From Synechococcus sp. CBW1107 (GTDB lineage: Bacteria > Cyanobacteriota > Cyanobacteriia > PCC-6307 > Cyanobiaceae): a DNA stretch of 64,000 nt. The stretch lies in contig NZ_CP064908.1 of the NCBI RefSeq assembly GCF_015841355.1, positions 3,138,094-3,202,093 of the forward strand. The letters are read 5' to 3'. Position 1 is the first letter of the stretch, and every line of letters begins with the position of its first letter. This document shows, piece after piece, positions 1 to 8,172 of this stretch. The translations under genes were made by a program, and so were the position numbers. A model generated the notes under the pieces. The model saw nothing but the letters and a program-made list of their open reading frames with translations, searched no databases and was not told the DNA's origin.

Positions 1-452
1 TGGCCGAACTCGGCTGCCAACTGGCCGAGGCCGGCGCTGCCCATGCCGAGCAGGTTGGTGACATCAATCCAGAGCGGATCGTCCTTCATCTTCACCGGCT
101 GGTAGAAGGCAAACACTTCCTCCCCGAGATGGAAGCGGAGCCCAGTGAAGGCCTGGGCGTTGCCATCGAAGAACTTGGGAGGCTTGCCGCGCACCACGCC
201 ATAGAGGGACGTCATACGCTGCTGGCCATCGAGCAGAAGCTTCACCACACCAGCCGCCAGCGGGCCATCACCGCGATGGGTGGCGGTCCGAGACTCCGTG
301 GCCCATACCAGCAAGCCGCCGACGGGATGGCGTTTGTAGAGGGAGTCGAACAACCCGCGCACTTGGTCACGATTCCACACGTAGCCCCGCTGGAACTCGG
401 GCAGGGCCATGTGGCCGCTGTCGATGTGATCGAGAATAGTGGAGATCTTCAT
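1..452 (-). CDS. DUF262 (GmrSD/BrxU-type) protein, N-terminal part
   Basis: The reading frame opens at an ATG at 452 and runs off the left edge, so only about 150 residues are visible. Near residues 20-35 it has LPEFQRGYVWNRDQV, and near residue 65 LLDGQQRMTSLYG. The DGQQR motif is the signature of the DUF262/GmrS N-terminal domain, which acts as an NTP-dependent nuclease in type IV restriction (GmrSD) and in BREX-associated BrxU. The start lies 16 bp after the stop of the TOPRIM-like gene on the same strand, so it is probably the last visible gene of the defence operon. Whether a DUF1524 HNH nuclease domain follows cannot be seen. Family assignment is confident; the exact function is not. 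Confidence 0.8.
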   Translation of the reverse strand, partial: MKISTILDHIDSGHMALPEFQRGYVWNRDQVRGLFDSLYKRHPVGGLLVWATESRTATHRGDGPLAAGVVKLLLDGQQRMTSLYGVVRGKPPKFFDGNAQAFTGLRFHLGEEVFAFYQPVKMKDDPLWIDVTNLLGMGSAGLGQLAAEFG

Positions 453-468
453 GGGGGTTGTTTCTCTG

Positions 469-1194
469 TCAAGTGATAGGAAGCGCTTGCGAGAGATTGT
501 GCTGAAGACGTGCTGCTGTCCACAGATTTGCAACTAAGTCTGGCCAAGCTTGGGAGATTGATCCACCGATGGCTTTGTATGAAGAGGTGATTGGTTTGAT
601 TTCGGTGATACGCTTGCCGTTCTTCGTCCGATTCCTGCGCTGCACAAGCTTCGGTCTTTTCCCAAGCAGGGCCGCCTTGGGGTCGCTGATGCATTCGACG
701 CAGGTTGAGCTGGCTGACGGATTAAGGCAAGACGACGATTCAGGAAGGGAAGGAAATAATACACGCAAAATCCAAGCCTCAGTCATCATGCTAGGCGCCC
801 AGATCACCACGTTTGGGGGAAGTTGTTGTAGTCCCAGCCAGCTTATGACAATGCTCTCAGCCTTGATCACATTATGTTCGGGCGGCGGGCAAGGCTGGCC
901 TGCGTTGATCTCGGCTTCAAAGACAATTTCTCCGTCAACATGGATGATGAGAAGATCCACCTCTGATGCCAGTGCCCGGACTTCTTCAAGGCCACCTGCG
1001 GCTTGAATCATTTGACACCAATTACGCACGCCCTTCCAGCCAGTGCCATGCTCAGCGGGCACGCCCTGAATCTCCGAAGATTCCGGCTGGATGCAGTTGA
1101 CAGTAAACTTATCGCTTTGCAGATAAGCAAAAAGAACAGCCTCCAGAATGATCTTGTCTGTTATTCCTTCGCAGACAAGCTTGACATTAAACAT
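469..1194 (-). CDS. TOPRIM-like effector partner of the upstream ATPase
   Basis: A 241-residue protein. Residues 9-13 read EGITD, like the EGxTD/E start of TOPRIM-type domains in OLD, RloB and DUF4276/DUF4435 proteins. A second acidic motif, LLIIHVDGE, lies near residue 88, and TEAWIL follows near residue 140; EAW is common in DUF4276-type sequences. The start overlaps the end of the ATPase gene by 8 bp, indicating translational coupling. An ATPase paired with a TOPRIM nuclease is the layout of several anti-phage systems, for example PARIS AriA/AriB and OLD-type Gabija GajA. I infer a nuclease effector controlled by the ATPase. The exact family is uncertain because the motifs are read by eye. 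Confidence 0.6.
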   Translation of the reverse strand: MFNVKLVCEGITDKIILEAVLFAYLQSDKFTVNCIQPESSEIQGVPAEHGTGWKGVRNWCQMIQAAGGLEEVRALASEVDLLIIHVDGEIVFEAEINAGQPCPPPEHNVIKAESIVISWLGLQQLPPNVVIWAPSMMTEAWILRVLFPSLPESSSCLNPSASSTCVECISDPKAALLGKRPKLVQRRNRTKNGKRITEIKPITSSYKAIGGSISQAWPDLVANLWTAARLQHNLSQALPIT

Positions 1195-2365
1195 TTGGCA
1201 CGCCCCCTAGATGCCCCAGAATCCATAGGCGAGACAAGGGCCAACCTTCCTTGGCCATGAGCGCTTCATCAACAGCAACGCGCCTGATGACGGTCATGCC
1301 CCCGTAAGATCGATCCACGGCAAACAGGCGCACCCTGTCGTCCTGCAGTGGAAGCCCGTCAAGCACGAGAGGATTATGACAAGTCAGGAGCACTTGGCGC
1401 CCACTCTCCAAGACCCAATCGACCATCTTGGCAGTCAGAGAGCGAAGCAGCCGCGGGTTGAGGGTGGCATCAAAGTTATCGATAGCAAACAGCTTTGGGC
1501 TATCTGGATGAGTTGCAAGGATGGCTGCAAACAACACGTACAATGCTCCTTCGCTGGCATCAAAGCCACTCAGGATATTCCGACCTTCTGCCATAAAGCG
1601 ATCACGAAAGTATAAAACTTGTGCCGGTCTTGGGATTGAAGGAGACAAGGGCACACCGGAAGCGGGGCGCGCTCCAAAGTTGTCGACCCAATCGATCAGC
1701 TCCAGGACACCTTCGATCACGTCTTCGAAGACTTCATCATTGCGAGCCAGGCGTCGAAGCGCCTCAGATGCCTCCGCCAAACGGCCACCAGCAAGACCTA
1801 CAGGGCTTCTGCCATGCAAGTCGGGCTCTATTCCTCTGAGCTTAAAAGTATTCGGGGCATAGATTGAAAAGTTTTGCAGTGCCGTTAGCATCCGAATGCC
1901 TTCAGTACCTGCCATCTCAACCGCCTTCAAGGCTGCCAGTCCACGCTGGGTATCTAACGCACTGATTTCTGAGGAAGCAGGAGAGCGACCAACAATCTTT
2001 TCCCCGGCACTGATCCACTTTTCGTTCTTGTATGCCCATGCCGTGGACTGGTCACTAGGATTATTGAGATCGACCTCGTAACTGCTCGTGCCACTATAGG
2101 CCCCGAAGCGAATGGCATTGCGGCGTTTATGACCCCGAAATGATGTCTTGTAGAGATCTGGTAGTCCAGGGCGTACGCCCCTGTGCCATAGAGATTCATC
2201 ATTCACGCGACCAGAAGCAGCAGCACCCAGTACGCCAATCGCTTCAAGGATGTTCGACTTGCCACTACCGTTGGCTCCGACAAACACGTTAAAAGCACCC
2301 AACTCCAGGCTGGCTTCCTGGATGGACTTGAAGGCATGGATGTCGATGCGCTCGATCAGCGTCAT
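1187..2365 (-). CDS. AAA (ABC/OLD-like) ATPase of a defence gene pair
   Basis: A 392-residue ATPase of the SMC/OLD-like AAA_21 type. It begins with the typical strand 'IDIHAFKSIQEASLELG' followed by Walker A GANGSGKS at residues 30-37. A signature-like stretch FDASEGALYVLFAAIL lies before Walker B near residue 295, which reads LFAIDNFDATLNP. The position normally holding the catalytic Glu (IDE) is Asn, followed by F-D. A C-terminal HNPLVLDGL matches the His-switch region. It lies 120 bp downstream of hsdS and overlaps the TOPRIM-like gene by 8 bp. In such pairs the ATPase usually senses infection and restrains or activates the nuclease partner; that role is inferred here. Confidence 0.75.
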   Translation of the reverse strand: MTLIERIDIHAFKSIQEASLELGAFNVFVGANGSGKSNILEAIGVLGAAASGRVNDESLWHRGVRPGLPDLYKTSFRGHKRRNAIRFGAYSGTSSYEVDLNNPSDQSTAWAYKNEKWISAGEKIVGRSPASSEISALDTQRGLAALKAVEMAGTEGIRMLTALQNFSIYAPNTFKLRGIEPDLHGRSPVGLAGGRLAEASEALRRLARNDEVFEDVIEGVLELIDWVDNFGARPASGVPLSPSIPRPAQVLYFRDRFMAEGRNILSGFDASEGALYVLFAAILATHPDSPKLFAIDNFDATLNPRLLRSLTAKMVDWVLESGRQVLLTCHNPLVLDGLPLQDDRVRLFAVDRSYGGMTVIRRVAVDEALMAKEGWPLSRLWILGHLGGVPNV

Positions 2366-2486
2366 GGCATGCAGACGTTCCCGTGGGGCTGGTTGCTGGA
2401 TCTGGCTGGCCGCAGGGTAGCCAAACCCACCACGGCCATCAGCACTGCCGGCTGGGCTGATCGGGGCATGGGGATGCAGTGGTGTC

Positions 2487-3674
2487 TCATTGCAGGCGGA
2501 TCTTGCCGGTGAGGAGCTGTTGCATCATTCCTTGCTTGAGGGCAATGGTCTTGGTATGTCGTTCTTCAAGCCGCCTTATCTCACTGTCCATAGTGTCGAG
2601 GATATCTGTGATCGCTTCTTGCTCTTCGAGCGATGGTAGATGAATTGGGAGCTCTCCAAGCGATGATTTGCTGATAGATGCAAGGTTTGTGGTTTGCTTG
2701 CCTGCGATTAAAAAGTAATCTCTGGCAATCGAACTAGTTATCCATGAATTGAGATATGAGGAGGAGAGTGAGGGATCAGGACGCACTACAAAAACATGAT
2801 TCTGATGGACGCAGGGCTCGCCCAGTCCCTGCCAGACTGCACCGCGACCAAGCTTATCCAGGTCGCCACCCTCATTCATAAGTACATCCCCGGCAAGTAC
2901 GGAATACTTGGCAACCTCATGACGGGGTATCTCAATCTTGCTAATTTCCGACAGGTCAAAAAAGCCGTCTTGCACATTGGCAACACGTAAATAGTTGACT
3001 TTGACCGGATTTTGAATCTTCGTGCCCGAGTTTTTGGTGATACCAGAGCGAATCATGGCCACTTGTCGCAATGTCTTCACCCCCCACTCCCCCTCAAACC
3101 CCGGCAGCCGCCGCTTGCCGGTGAGCAGCTCCTGCATGGCGGCCTGCTTGATGCCCCGCCTCTTGGCGATGAGATTTCCAAGTTCGCCCAGCAGCGCATC
3201 CATATTACTCAAAGCCAAGGCTATTGAGCGTTGTTCGGCCTCTGAACGGGGTGCGGCGAGCGGTAACTTCAACAGCTTGGATACCGATAGTCCTGGCTGT
3301 GCCGATGATTCCGAGTATCGGTTCAGGTGCATCTCGCCCAGAACGTATGTCAGGTAGTCAATGTCGTAGCTAGCTCGTGGTGTTACAACGACAGCATGCT
3401 CCGATGCGAAGAACTTGCTCTGAGCTGAAACCACGTTCCCACAGAGAGCGCCCTGCCGTCCGATTAGTGCAAACCTTCCGTCATGCGTAAATCGCTTCGT
3501 GTAGCCACGAAGCCCGTTTCCCCCATAGCAGGGATACTCGGAGAAGTCATCAATGCTTGACGCAGTAATTCCTTCGCCGCTCTTCATCGTGCAAACGGCT
3601 TCAAGCTCCAAGGCATCCCAATCCTCCGGGATCATCCCCACCTCCGTCTGCTTGTAACCCGACTTCAGTTCCAT
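2487..3674 (-). CDS. hsdS: Type I restriction-modification specificity subunit
   Basis: A 395-residue HsdS with two target-recognition halves. The first starts KQTEVGMIPEDWDALEL and ends with a conserved helix and QELLTGKRRLPGFEGEW near residue 205. The second ends SLEEQEAITDILDTMD and QQLLTGKIRLQ. The paired 'LLTGK.RL' ends of the two conserved helical spacers are typical. The start chosen is the ATG at 3674, which overlaps the hsdM stop by 10 bp; the longer open frame upstream is only the shadow of hsdM. HsdS dictates which bipartite sequence the HsdM methylase modifies. Confidence 0.93.
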   Translation of the reverse strand: MELKSGYKQTEVGMIPEDWDALELEAVCTMKSGEGITASSIDDFSEYPCYGGNGLRGYTKRFTHDGRFALIGRQGALCGNVVSAQSKFFASEHAVVVTPRASYDIDYLTYVLGEMHLNRYSESSAQPGLSVSKLLKLPLAAPRSEAEQRSIALALSNMDALLGELGNLIAKRRGIKQAAMQELLTGKRRLPGFEGEWGVKTLRQVAMIRSGITKNSGTKIQNPVKVNYLRVANVQDGFFDLSEISKIEIPRHEVAKYSVLAGDVLMNEGGDLDKLGRGAVWQGLGEPCVHQNHVFVVRPDPSLSSSYLNSWITSSIARDYFLIAGKQTTNLASISKSSLGELPIHLPSLEEQEAITDILDTMDSEIRRLEERHTKTIALKQGMMQQLLTGKIRLQ

Positions 3675-6073
3675 GCGAAACCCATCCGCTCCAGGTGGCC
3701 GGCCACTCGCGCTTCCAGTTCTTCCACCCGCTGGCTGATCGCCGGTAAGGCCTCGCCGTAGCGCTCGCCCAGCTCTTTGAGGCGGCTGGTGAGGGCCTGG
3801 CTGACCCGTTCCACCTCGGATGCGATGGCCTGCTCCATGGTGGTCAGCCATTTGCCCTGCACCACCAGCTCGCGCACCTCGGCGTCCGTGAGGCTGTCGT
3901 AGCGGCCATAGGCCTGGTCGTCGAGCTCGGCTTCGGCGGCCCTGAGGGCCTTCTTGGTGGCGGCCTCCTCGTCGCTCAGTTCCAGCCATTCCCGCAGCAC
4001 GGCCAGCTCCTCGGCGGCTTCGGGATCCTTGCGGATCTCCTTGATGCGGGTGTTCACGGCTGCCTTGTTGATCTTGTCCAGCTCGCTGAAGGCGCCCTCC
4101 TCGCCGCCGTGCTCCTCCTCCAGTTCCGCCAGGCGGCTGCTGGCCTCCTCCAGCTGGGCGCGGAGGGCTTCGATCAGCTCCAGATCACCGGCAAACAGCT
4201 GGCGCACCAGCAGCTCCTTGGGCACCAGGTCGCAGGCCCAGCCCTTGTCTTTGGTCTTGCCCTTCTTGTCGGTCTCCAGCACCCGGTAGGGCTCGGCGCG
4301 CCAGCCCTCGGCGCTGATCGCATACACGTCGTCCTGCATCGTCTCGGCCCACTGGTCGAGCAGCAGCTGGTACACGGCGTAGGCATCGATTAGGGGCTGG
4401 CCCTGGTAGTGGGTCAGCAGGCCCTCGCTCAGCTCGCGAATCACCGCCTTGGGATGACAGCTCGCCTCCAGGGCCAACAGCTGGGCCGCCGCCTGTTGCC
4501 GCCAGGCCGCAAAGTGCTTGGCCATCCCCGCCAGGAAGCCGGCGAACTGGGGATGGGCGGTGATCGTGGCCTTCACTTCCGCCGGCGGCAGCGCCAGCTC
4601 CAGATAGCCAGGCCGCAGGGGCCTAAACAAGGCCTCGCGCAACTGGGGACACACCTCCCAATATGCCCCCAGGGCGTCGGTGTCGCGTTCGGGGATGCCG
4701 CCGCGCAGGTGGGCCTCGATGTCCTGCAGGTCTTCCGCTTCGGAGCTGTCGATGTAGCGGGGCAGGTTGAGGTTGTAGTCGTGCCCGGCGATCTCCTCGT
4801 TGGGAACGAAGCGCGAATAGCCCGGCACCACCAGCTGGCGGGTGAACACATCCACGATCTTGTGGATGTCACGCTCGCGCAGACGGTTTTTGGGGCCGTC
4901 CTTGATGAAGCCCTTGCTGGCATCCACCAGAAAGATGCCCTCGCGGCTGCCGGCATCGCGCTTGTCGATCACCAGGATGCAGGCGGGGATGCCGGTGCCA
5001 TAGAAGAGGTTGGCCGGCAGGCCGATGATGCCCTGGATCAATCCCCGCTGGATCAGGTTCTTGCGGATCTCGGCTTCGGCGTTGCCGCGGAACAGCACGC
5101 CGTGGGGAAGGATGCAGCTGCCCCGGCCCGTGCTCTTGAGCGTGCGCACGATGTGCAGGAGGTAGGCATAGTCGCCCTGCTTGGCCGGTGGGATGCCGAA
5201 GCCTTCGAAGCGGCTGTGGGGATCCTTCGCCGCATCAATCCCTGTGCTCCAGCGCTTGTCGGAGAACGGTGGATTGGCCACCACATAGTCGAACTGCTTG
5301 AGCTGTTCGCCCTCCTTGAGTTTCGGATCCGCCAGGGTGTTGCCCTGCCAGATGATCGCGGTGGGATTGCCGTGCAGGATCATGTTCATCCGCGCTAGGC
5401 CGCTGGTGGCCGCGTCTTTCTCCTGGCCGTAGAGCGTCACTGGCCGGCCCGCCTGGGCCGCCACCTTGAGCAGCAACGATCCTGAGCCGCAGAACGGATC
5501 GCACACGGTGGTGGAGGCCTTGAGGTCGTCGCTGTCGATCTGCAGCACCTGGGCCTTCACGCGGCTCACCTCGGCCGGCGTGAGGAATTGCCCTTTGCTC
5601 TTGCCGCTCTCTACGGCGAAGTGGCGCATTAGATATTCGTAGGCATCGCCAAGGATGTCGTCGTCGTCCGCCCGGTTGCGCGAGAAGTTGAGCGCCGGCG
5701 TCTCGAAGATCGCGATCAGATCGGTGAGGCGGTCCACCAGCTCCTTGCCGCTGCCCAGCTTGGCCTGGTCGTTGAAATCGGGAAAATCGCTCTGGCTCAG
5801 TTGCTGGTTGGCGGCCACCAACGGCGCAATGATCTGCTTGTTGATGCGATCGCCGATCTCCGCTTTGCCCTTGAGGGCAATCATGTCGGCAAAGCCGCTG
5901 CCATCAGGGATCACCAGCGGCGCATAGGGCTGGCCGGCGAACTTGTCGCTGATGTACTTGAGGAAGAGGAGCACCAGCACATAGTCCTTGTACTGGCTGG
6001 CATCCATGCCGCCGCGCAGGGCGTCGCAGCTCGCCCAAAGGCTGGAGTAAAGCTCGGATTTGCGGATGGCCAT
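3665..6073 (-). CDS. hsdM: Type I restriction-modification DNA methylase subunit
   Basis: An 802-residue N6-adenine methyltransferase. The N-terminal HsdM helical domain (about residues 5-140) includes 'KDYVLVLLFLKYISDKF'. FLTPAEVSRV comes next, then the SAM motif DPFCGSGSLLLK near residue 190 and the catalytic NPPF (VVANPPFSDKRW) near 265. The protein is much longer than a standard HsdM of about 500 residues. Roughly the last 300 residues hold charged, coiled-coil-rich sequence (LRAQLEEASSRLAELEEE and similar). It is 3 bp downstream of the BrxE-like gene and overlaps hsdS by 10 bp. The partner nuclease hsdR is not in the window. The function as methylase is secure; the role of the long C-terminal extension is unknown. 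Confidence 0.93.
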   Translation of the reverse strand: MAIRKSELYSSLWASCDALRGGMDASQYKDYVLVLLFLKYISDKFAGQPYAPLVIPDGSGFADMIALKGKAEIGDRINKQIIAPLVAANQQLSQSDFPDFNDQAKLGSGKELVDRLTDLIAIFETPALNFSRNRADDDDILGDAYEYLMRHFAVESGKSKGQFLTPAEVSRVKAQVLQIDSDDLKASTTVCDPFCGSGSLLLKVAAQAGRPVTLYGQEKDAATSGLARMNMILHGNPTAIIWQGNTLADPKLKEGEQLKQFDYVVANPPFSDKRWSTGIDAAKDPHSRFEGFGIPPAKQGDYAYLLHIVRTLKSTGRGSCILPHGVLFRGNAEAEIRKNLIQRGLIQGIIGLPANLFYGTGIPACILVIDKRDAGSREGIFLVDASKGFIKDGPKNRLRERDIHKIVDVFTRQLVVPGYSRFVPNEEIAGHDYNLNLPRYIDSSEAEDLQDIEAHLRGGIPERDTDALGAYWEVCPQLREALFRPLRPGYLELALPPAEVKATITAHPQFAGFLAGMAKHFAAWRQQAAAQLLALEASCHPKAVIRELSEGLLTHYQGQPLIDAYAVYQLLLDQWAETMQDDVYAISAEGWRAEPYRVLETDKKGKTKDKGWACDLVPKELLVRQLFAGDLELIEALRAQLEEASSRLAELEEEHGGEEGAFSELDKINKAAVNTRIKEIRKDPEAAEELAVLREWLELSDEEAATKKALRAAEAELDDQAYGRYDSLTDAEVRELVVQGKWLTTMEQAIASEVERVSQALTSRLKELGERYGEALPAISQRVEELEARVAGHLERMGFAWN

Positions 6074-6076
6074 GGC

Positions 6077-6901
6077 TCAGGCTGCCTCCCCTTGATCACC
6101 CGCGAGGAGAGCTGTTGGTATGTCTTCCATCCAGCCTTGACGAGATAGACGTTCCAGCTTGCGGCTGAGTTCTTCGACCTCCCGGCTCAGGGCCACACTC
6201 TCCTGCTCCAGGGCCTCGGCCCGCTGGAGCTCGCTGTCGTGGGGAATCACCACGGGCAGGCTCTTCACCTCCCCCATCGGCACGAAGGCCACCGCGGTTC
6301 CCTGGTCGGCCTTGTCCAACAGGGGTTGCCCCACAGCACTACGGAGGTTCTTCATCAAAACTGCTGGGGTGAGGGGGGGCATCGGGTCACACACGAACCC
6401 TGCAGCCAGCCGCTCGATGTGCCCCTGGTTGATCTCGAAGGGAGCGTCCAGGCGCAGGGCCTTGGCGGTTTGTGGGGTCTGGTTTTGGGCCCAGTCGAGC
6501 GCCTCCGAATCCAGCTCGGCCAGCTCGACCAGCGCCTGGGGCCATTGCTCCGTACTCAGGGCCCAGGCCGCCTGGAAGCAGTCCGCCCACTCCTGGGGTG
6601 CATCCAGCCAGCGGTTGCGCTCGTTCTCATAGGCGTCTTCCAGCTGGGGCGTCAGCCGAAATAAATGACAGGTGATCGCTCCTCCCGGGCTGGGCTGAAT
6701 CCCCAAGGCCTCGTCGCAGGCCAGCTGGGCCACCCGGAAGCCAGCCCTGGTCTGCGCGAAGGGCGAGGAGCGCGGAAAGCCCTGCTGGAACAGGAACTCC
6801 CCAGTTCCCGTCAGTACGCCGCTGTTCCACCAGCCCAGCCGCTGGGTCTCTCCCAGGGCCGCCACCACCAGGCGAAGCTTGAAGAGCTGGCGGAAGTCCA
6901 T
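6077..6901 (-). CDS. BrxE-like protein, first gene of the defence operon
   Basis: A 274-residue protein with an N-terminal block resembling BrxE-family proteins of type 6 BREX: LRLVVAALGETQRLGWWNSG, then GEFLFQQGFPRS and FAQTRAGFRVAQ. The C-terminal 60 residues form a predicted coiled coil (REVEELSRKLERLSRQ). It ends 3 bp before hsdM, so the two are almost certainly co-transcribed. BrxE has no established biochemical role. Its presence beside hsdM rather than brxL/pglX suggests a modified type I system that borrows a BREX component. Family resemblance is from memory of the WWN.G..G motif and should be confirmed by profile search. Confidence 0.55.
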   Translation of the reverse strand: MDFRQLFKLRLVVAALGETQRLGWWNSGVLTGTGEFLFQQGFPRSSPFAQTRAGFRVAQLACDEALGIQPSPGGAITCHLFRLTPQLEDAYENERNRWLDAPQEWADCFQAAWALSTEQWPQALVELAELDSEALDWAQNQTPQTAKALRLDAPFEINQGHIERLAAGFVCDPMPPLTPAVLMKNLRSAVGQPLLDKADQGTAVAFVPMGEVKSLPVVIPHDSELQRAEALEQESVALSREVEELSRKLERLSRQGWMEDIPTALLAGDQGEAA

Positions 6902-7020
6902 CCGGGTGGGGCAGGGTGCGGCTATCTCGCCCCAGGATGATGCCTTAATGGCGCAGCTGGCCAGTGATTGGCAAAACCCTGCGGTGGCTGGTGTTTAGGC
7001 AAAGAGACCGAAAGACCAAG

Positions 7021-7043
7021 AACTATGCGCTGGGTGCATAGTT
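7021..7043. promoter_or_regulatory. Inverted repeat upstream of the defence operon
   Basis: AACTATGC and GCATAGTT form perfect 8-bp arms around a 7-base spacer, about 120 bp upstream of the BrxE-like start. This is the size and place of an operator for a dimeric repressor. No regulator gene lies beside it in the window, so the assignment is tentative. Confidence 0.35.
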
Positions 7044-7158
7044 TCCTCTTCAGTTGACCCGATCGCCATGCAATCGCATCGCCTCCTCGGACTACGCCCC
7101 GATCCCCAGCCCTGAATCTTCATCGGGTGTCAGCCGCTACCGCTGCGCGGGCCTTCGG

Positions 7159-7317
7159 CTACATGCCCACATGGATCAGGCAGGCCAGGGCAAGGTCGCT
7201 CCAGCTGCCAGGCAGGGTCTTGAGGCTGCGGGAGGTGCCCGGCTCCTTGATCTGCAGACCGCCCTGGCCGACGGCCGCCACCTCGCTGAGCACCGCCAGG
7301 AAGCGCTGCTGATCCAT
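7159..7317 (-). pseudogene. Small ORF, probable remnant of a conserved gene
   Basis: From an ATG at 7317 the frame gives 52 residues (MDQQRFLAVLSEVAAVGQGG and on) ending LACLIHVGM. The same frame reads upstream, without a start codon, through ALQLFEV to a stop at about 7,383, which suggests that the true N-terminus is lost. The composition looks like a real, GC-rich cyanobacterial protein. No function is recognised. Confidence 0.35.
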
Positions 7318-7464
7318 TACCTCGAACAGCTGCAGGGCCTGGAGGCAGTAGCTAACGGCGTCCTGCCTGAGCCCAACGGGCTAATCGGCCACCAGAAGGG
7401 AACAAAACCTTTGCGGCGACAAGCCCGCAGCACCCAAGTCAGGGCTTAAGCATTTATACTCATT

Positions 7465-7701
7465 TTGCTCTGTGGCTGCGGTTGCATTGGGGGGTGCCTT
7501 TCTCGGCCAACAACCCTGCAGCTCCAACCCGGCCTTCTGGTGAGCTACAGCTCCAGCCCCGACGCCACCTATCAGGTGGTCAGCGTGGATGACTTCAGCG
7601 ACTGCGTTTGGCTGCGCCGCTTTCCCCTCAGCCCGGTCCGCCTGCCCACCTTCAGTGTTGCGGCCGACCAGGTGCAGCCCATCGCCAGCGAGATGCGCTG
7701 A
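7465..7701 (+). CDS. Small hypothetical protein
   Basis: Up to 78 residues from a TTG start; the true start may be further in, since the coherent part begins at about LQLQPGLLVSYSSSPDATY and continues YQVVSVDDFSDCVWLRRFPL. This reads like a small beta-rich conserved cyanobacterial protein. The stop overlaps the next ORF by one base (TGATG), suggesting coupling. Function unknown. Confidence 0.5.
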   Translation: MLCGCGCIGGCLSRPTTLQLQPGLLVSYSSSPDATYQVVSVDDFSDCVWLRRFPLSPVRLPTFSVAADQVQPIASEMR

Positions 7702-7832
7702 TGATTCCCCCTCTGTTCATGGTTTTTCACCGCCTGATGCGCTCGGCCTGGAGCATCGGCTCAGTAGCCATGCCTCTGGTCATGGCAGCCCTGGGTCTCG
7801 ACCTGCTGCTGCACACGGCTGGACTGGCCTGA
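7701..7832 (+). CDS. Small single-span membrane protein
   Basis: A 43-residue ORF beginning at the ATG that shares its A with the preceding stop codon. The stretch SVAMPLVMAALGLDLLLHTA is a plausible transmembrane segment. Only the overlap with the upstream gene and the hydrophobic segment support it. Confidence 0.35.
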   Translation: MIPPLFMVFHRLMRSAWSIGSVAMPLVMAALGLDLLLHTAGLA

Positions 7833-7891
7833 TTCGACCTGGTGGCCGCGGGGGCGGTGCCTCCAGGGGCTGGGCCCAACAGCCTCTCTCC

Positions 7892-8120
7892 TCACCCAAA
7901 TCCCCGCGCCGCTCCCTGGCTGCCCGGCGGCAGCAGCGGGATATCTATCTCCGCCCCCTGCTCCACCGGGTAGCCCTCCATTTCCAGATGCAGGTCACTG
8001 CACACCAAGGTCAGCGGCGGCTCCAGCCCCTGGGCCTCCATGAAGACCACCACCACGTCTTCCCCAGGGTATCCGTTCAGGGGGCGTGACAGCTCGCGGC
8101 GAACATCGGCCCTGCTGAAC
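7892..8120 (-). pseudogene. 3' part of a small gene split by IS66
   Basis: The frame coming out of the IS66 left end reads FSRADVRRELSRPLNGYPGE and ends LLPPGSQGAARGFG. Joining it to the 5' part at 9,750-10,097 through the repeated hexamer gives a continuous frame: ...PGEYAF then SRADVRREL.... The product is a soluble protein of unknown function. See the 5' part for the second lesion. Confidence 0.6.
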
Positions 8121-8172
8121 CCTTGACGACAGCTTGATTTCCGGTTGCATCTCAGGTAGAGACCCGCCTGTG

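Noticed and set aside
3675..3989. N-terminal extension of hsdS into hsdM
   Set aside because: Arg/Gly-rich sequence antisense in character to nothing known; it is an alternative frame of hsdM. HsdS homology begins at the ATG at 3,674.
4409..5398. 329-residue plus-strand frame within hsdM
   Set aside because: It lies opposite the catalytic core of HsdM and has no family motif.
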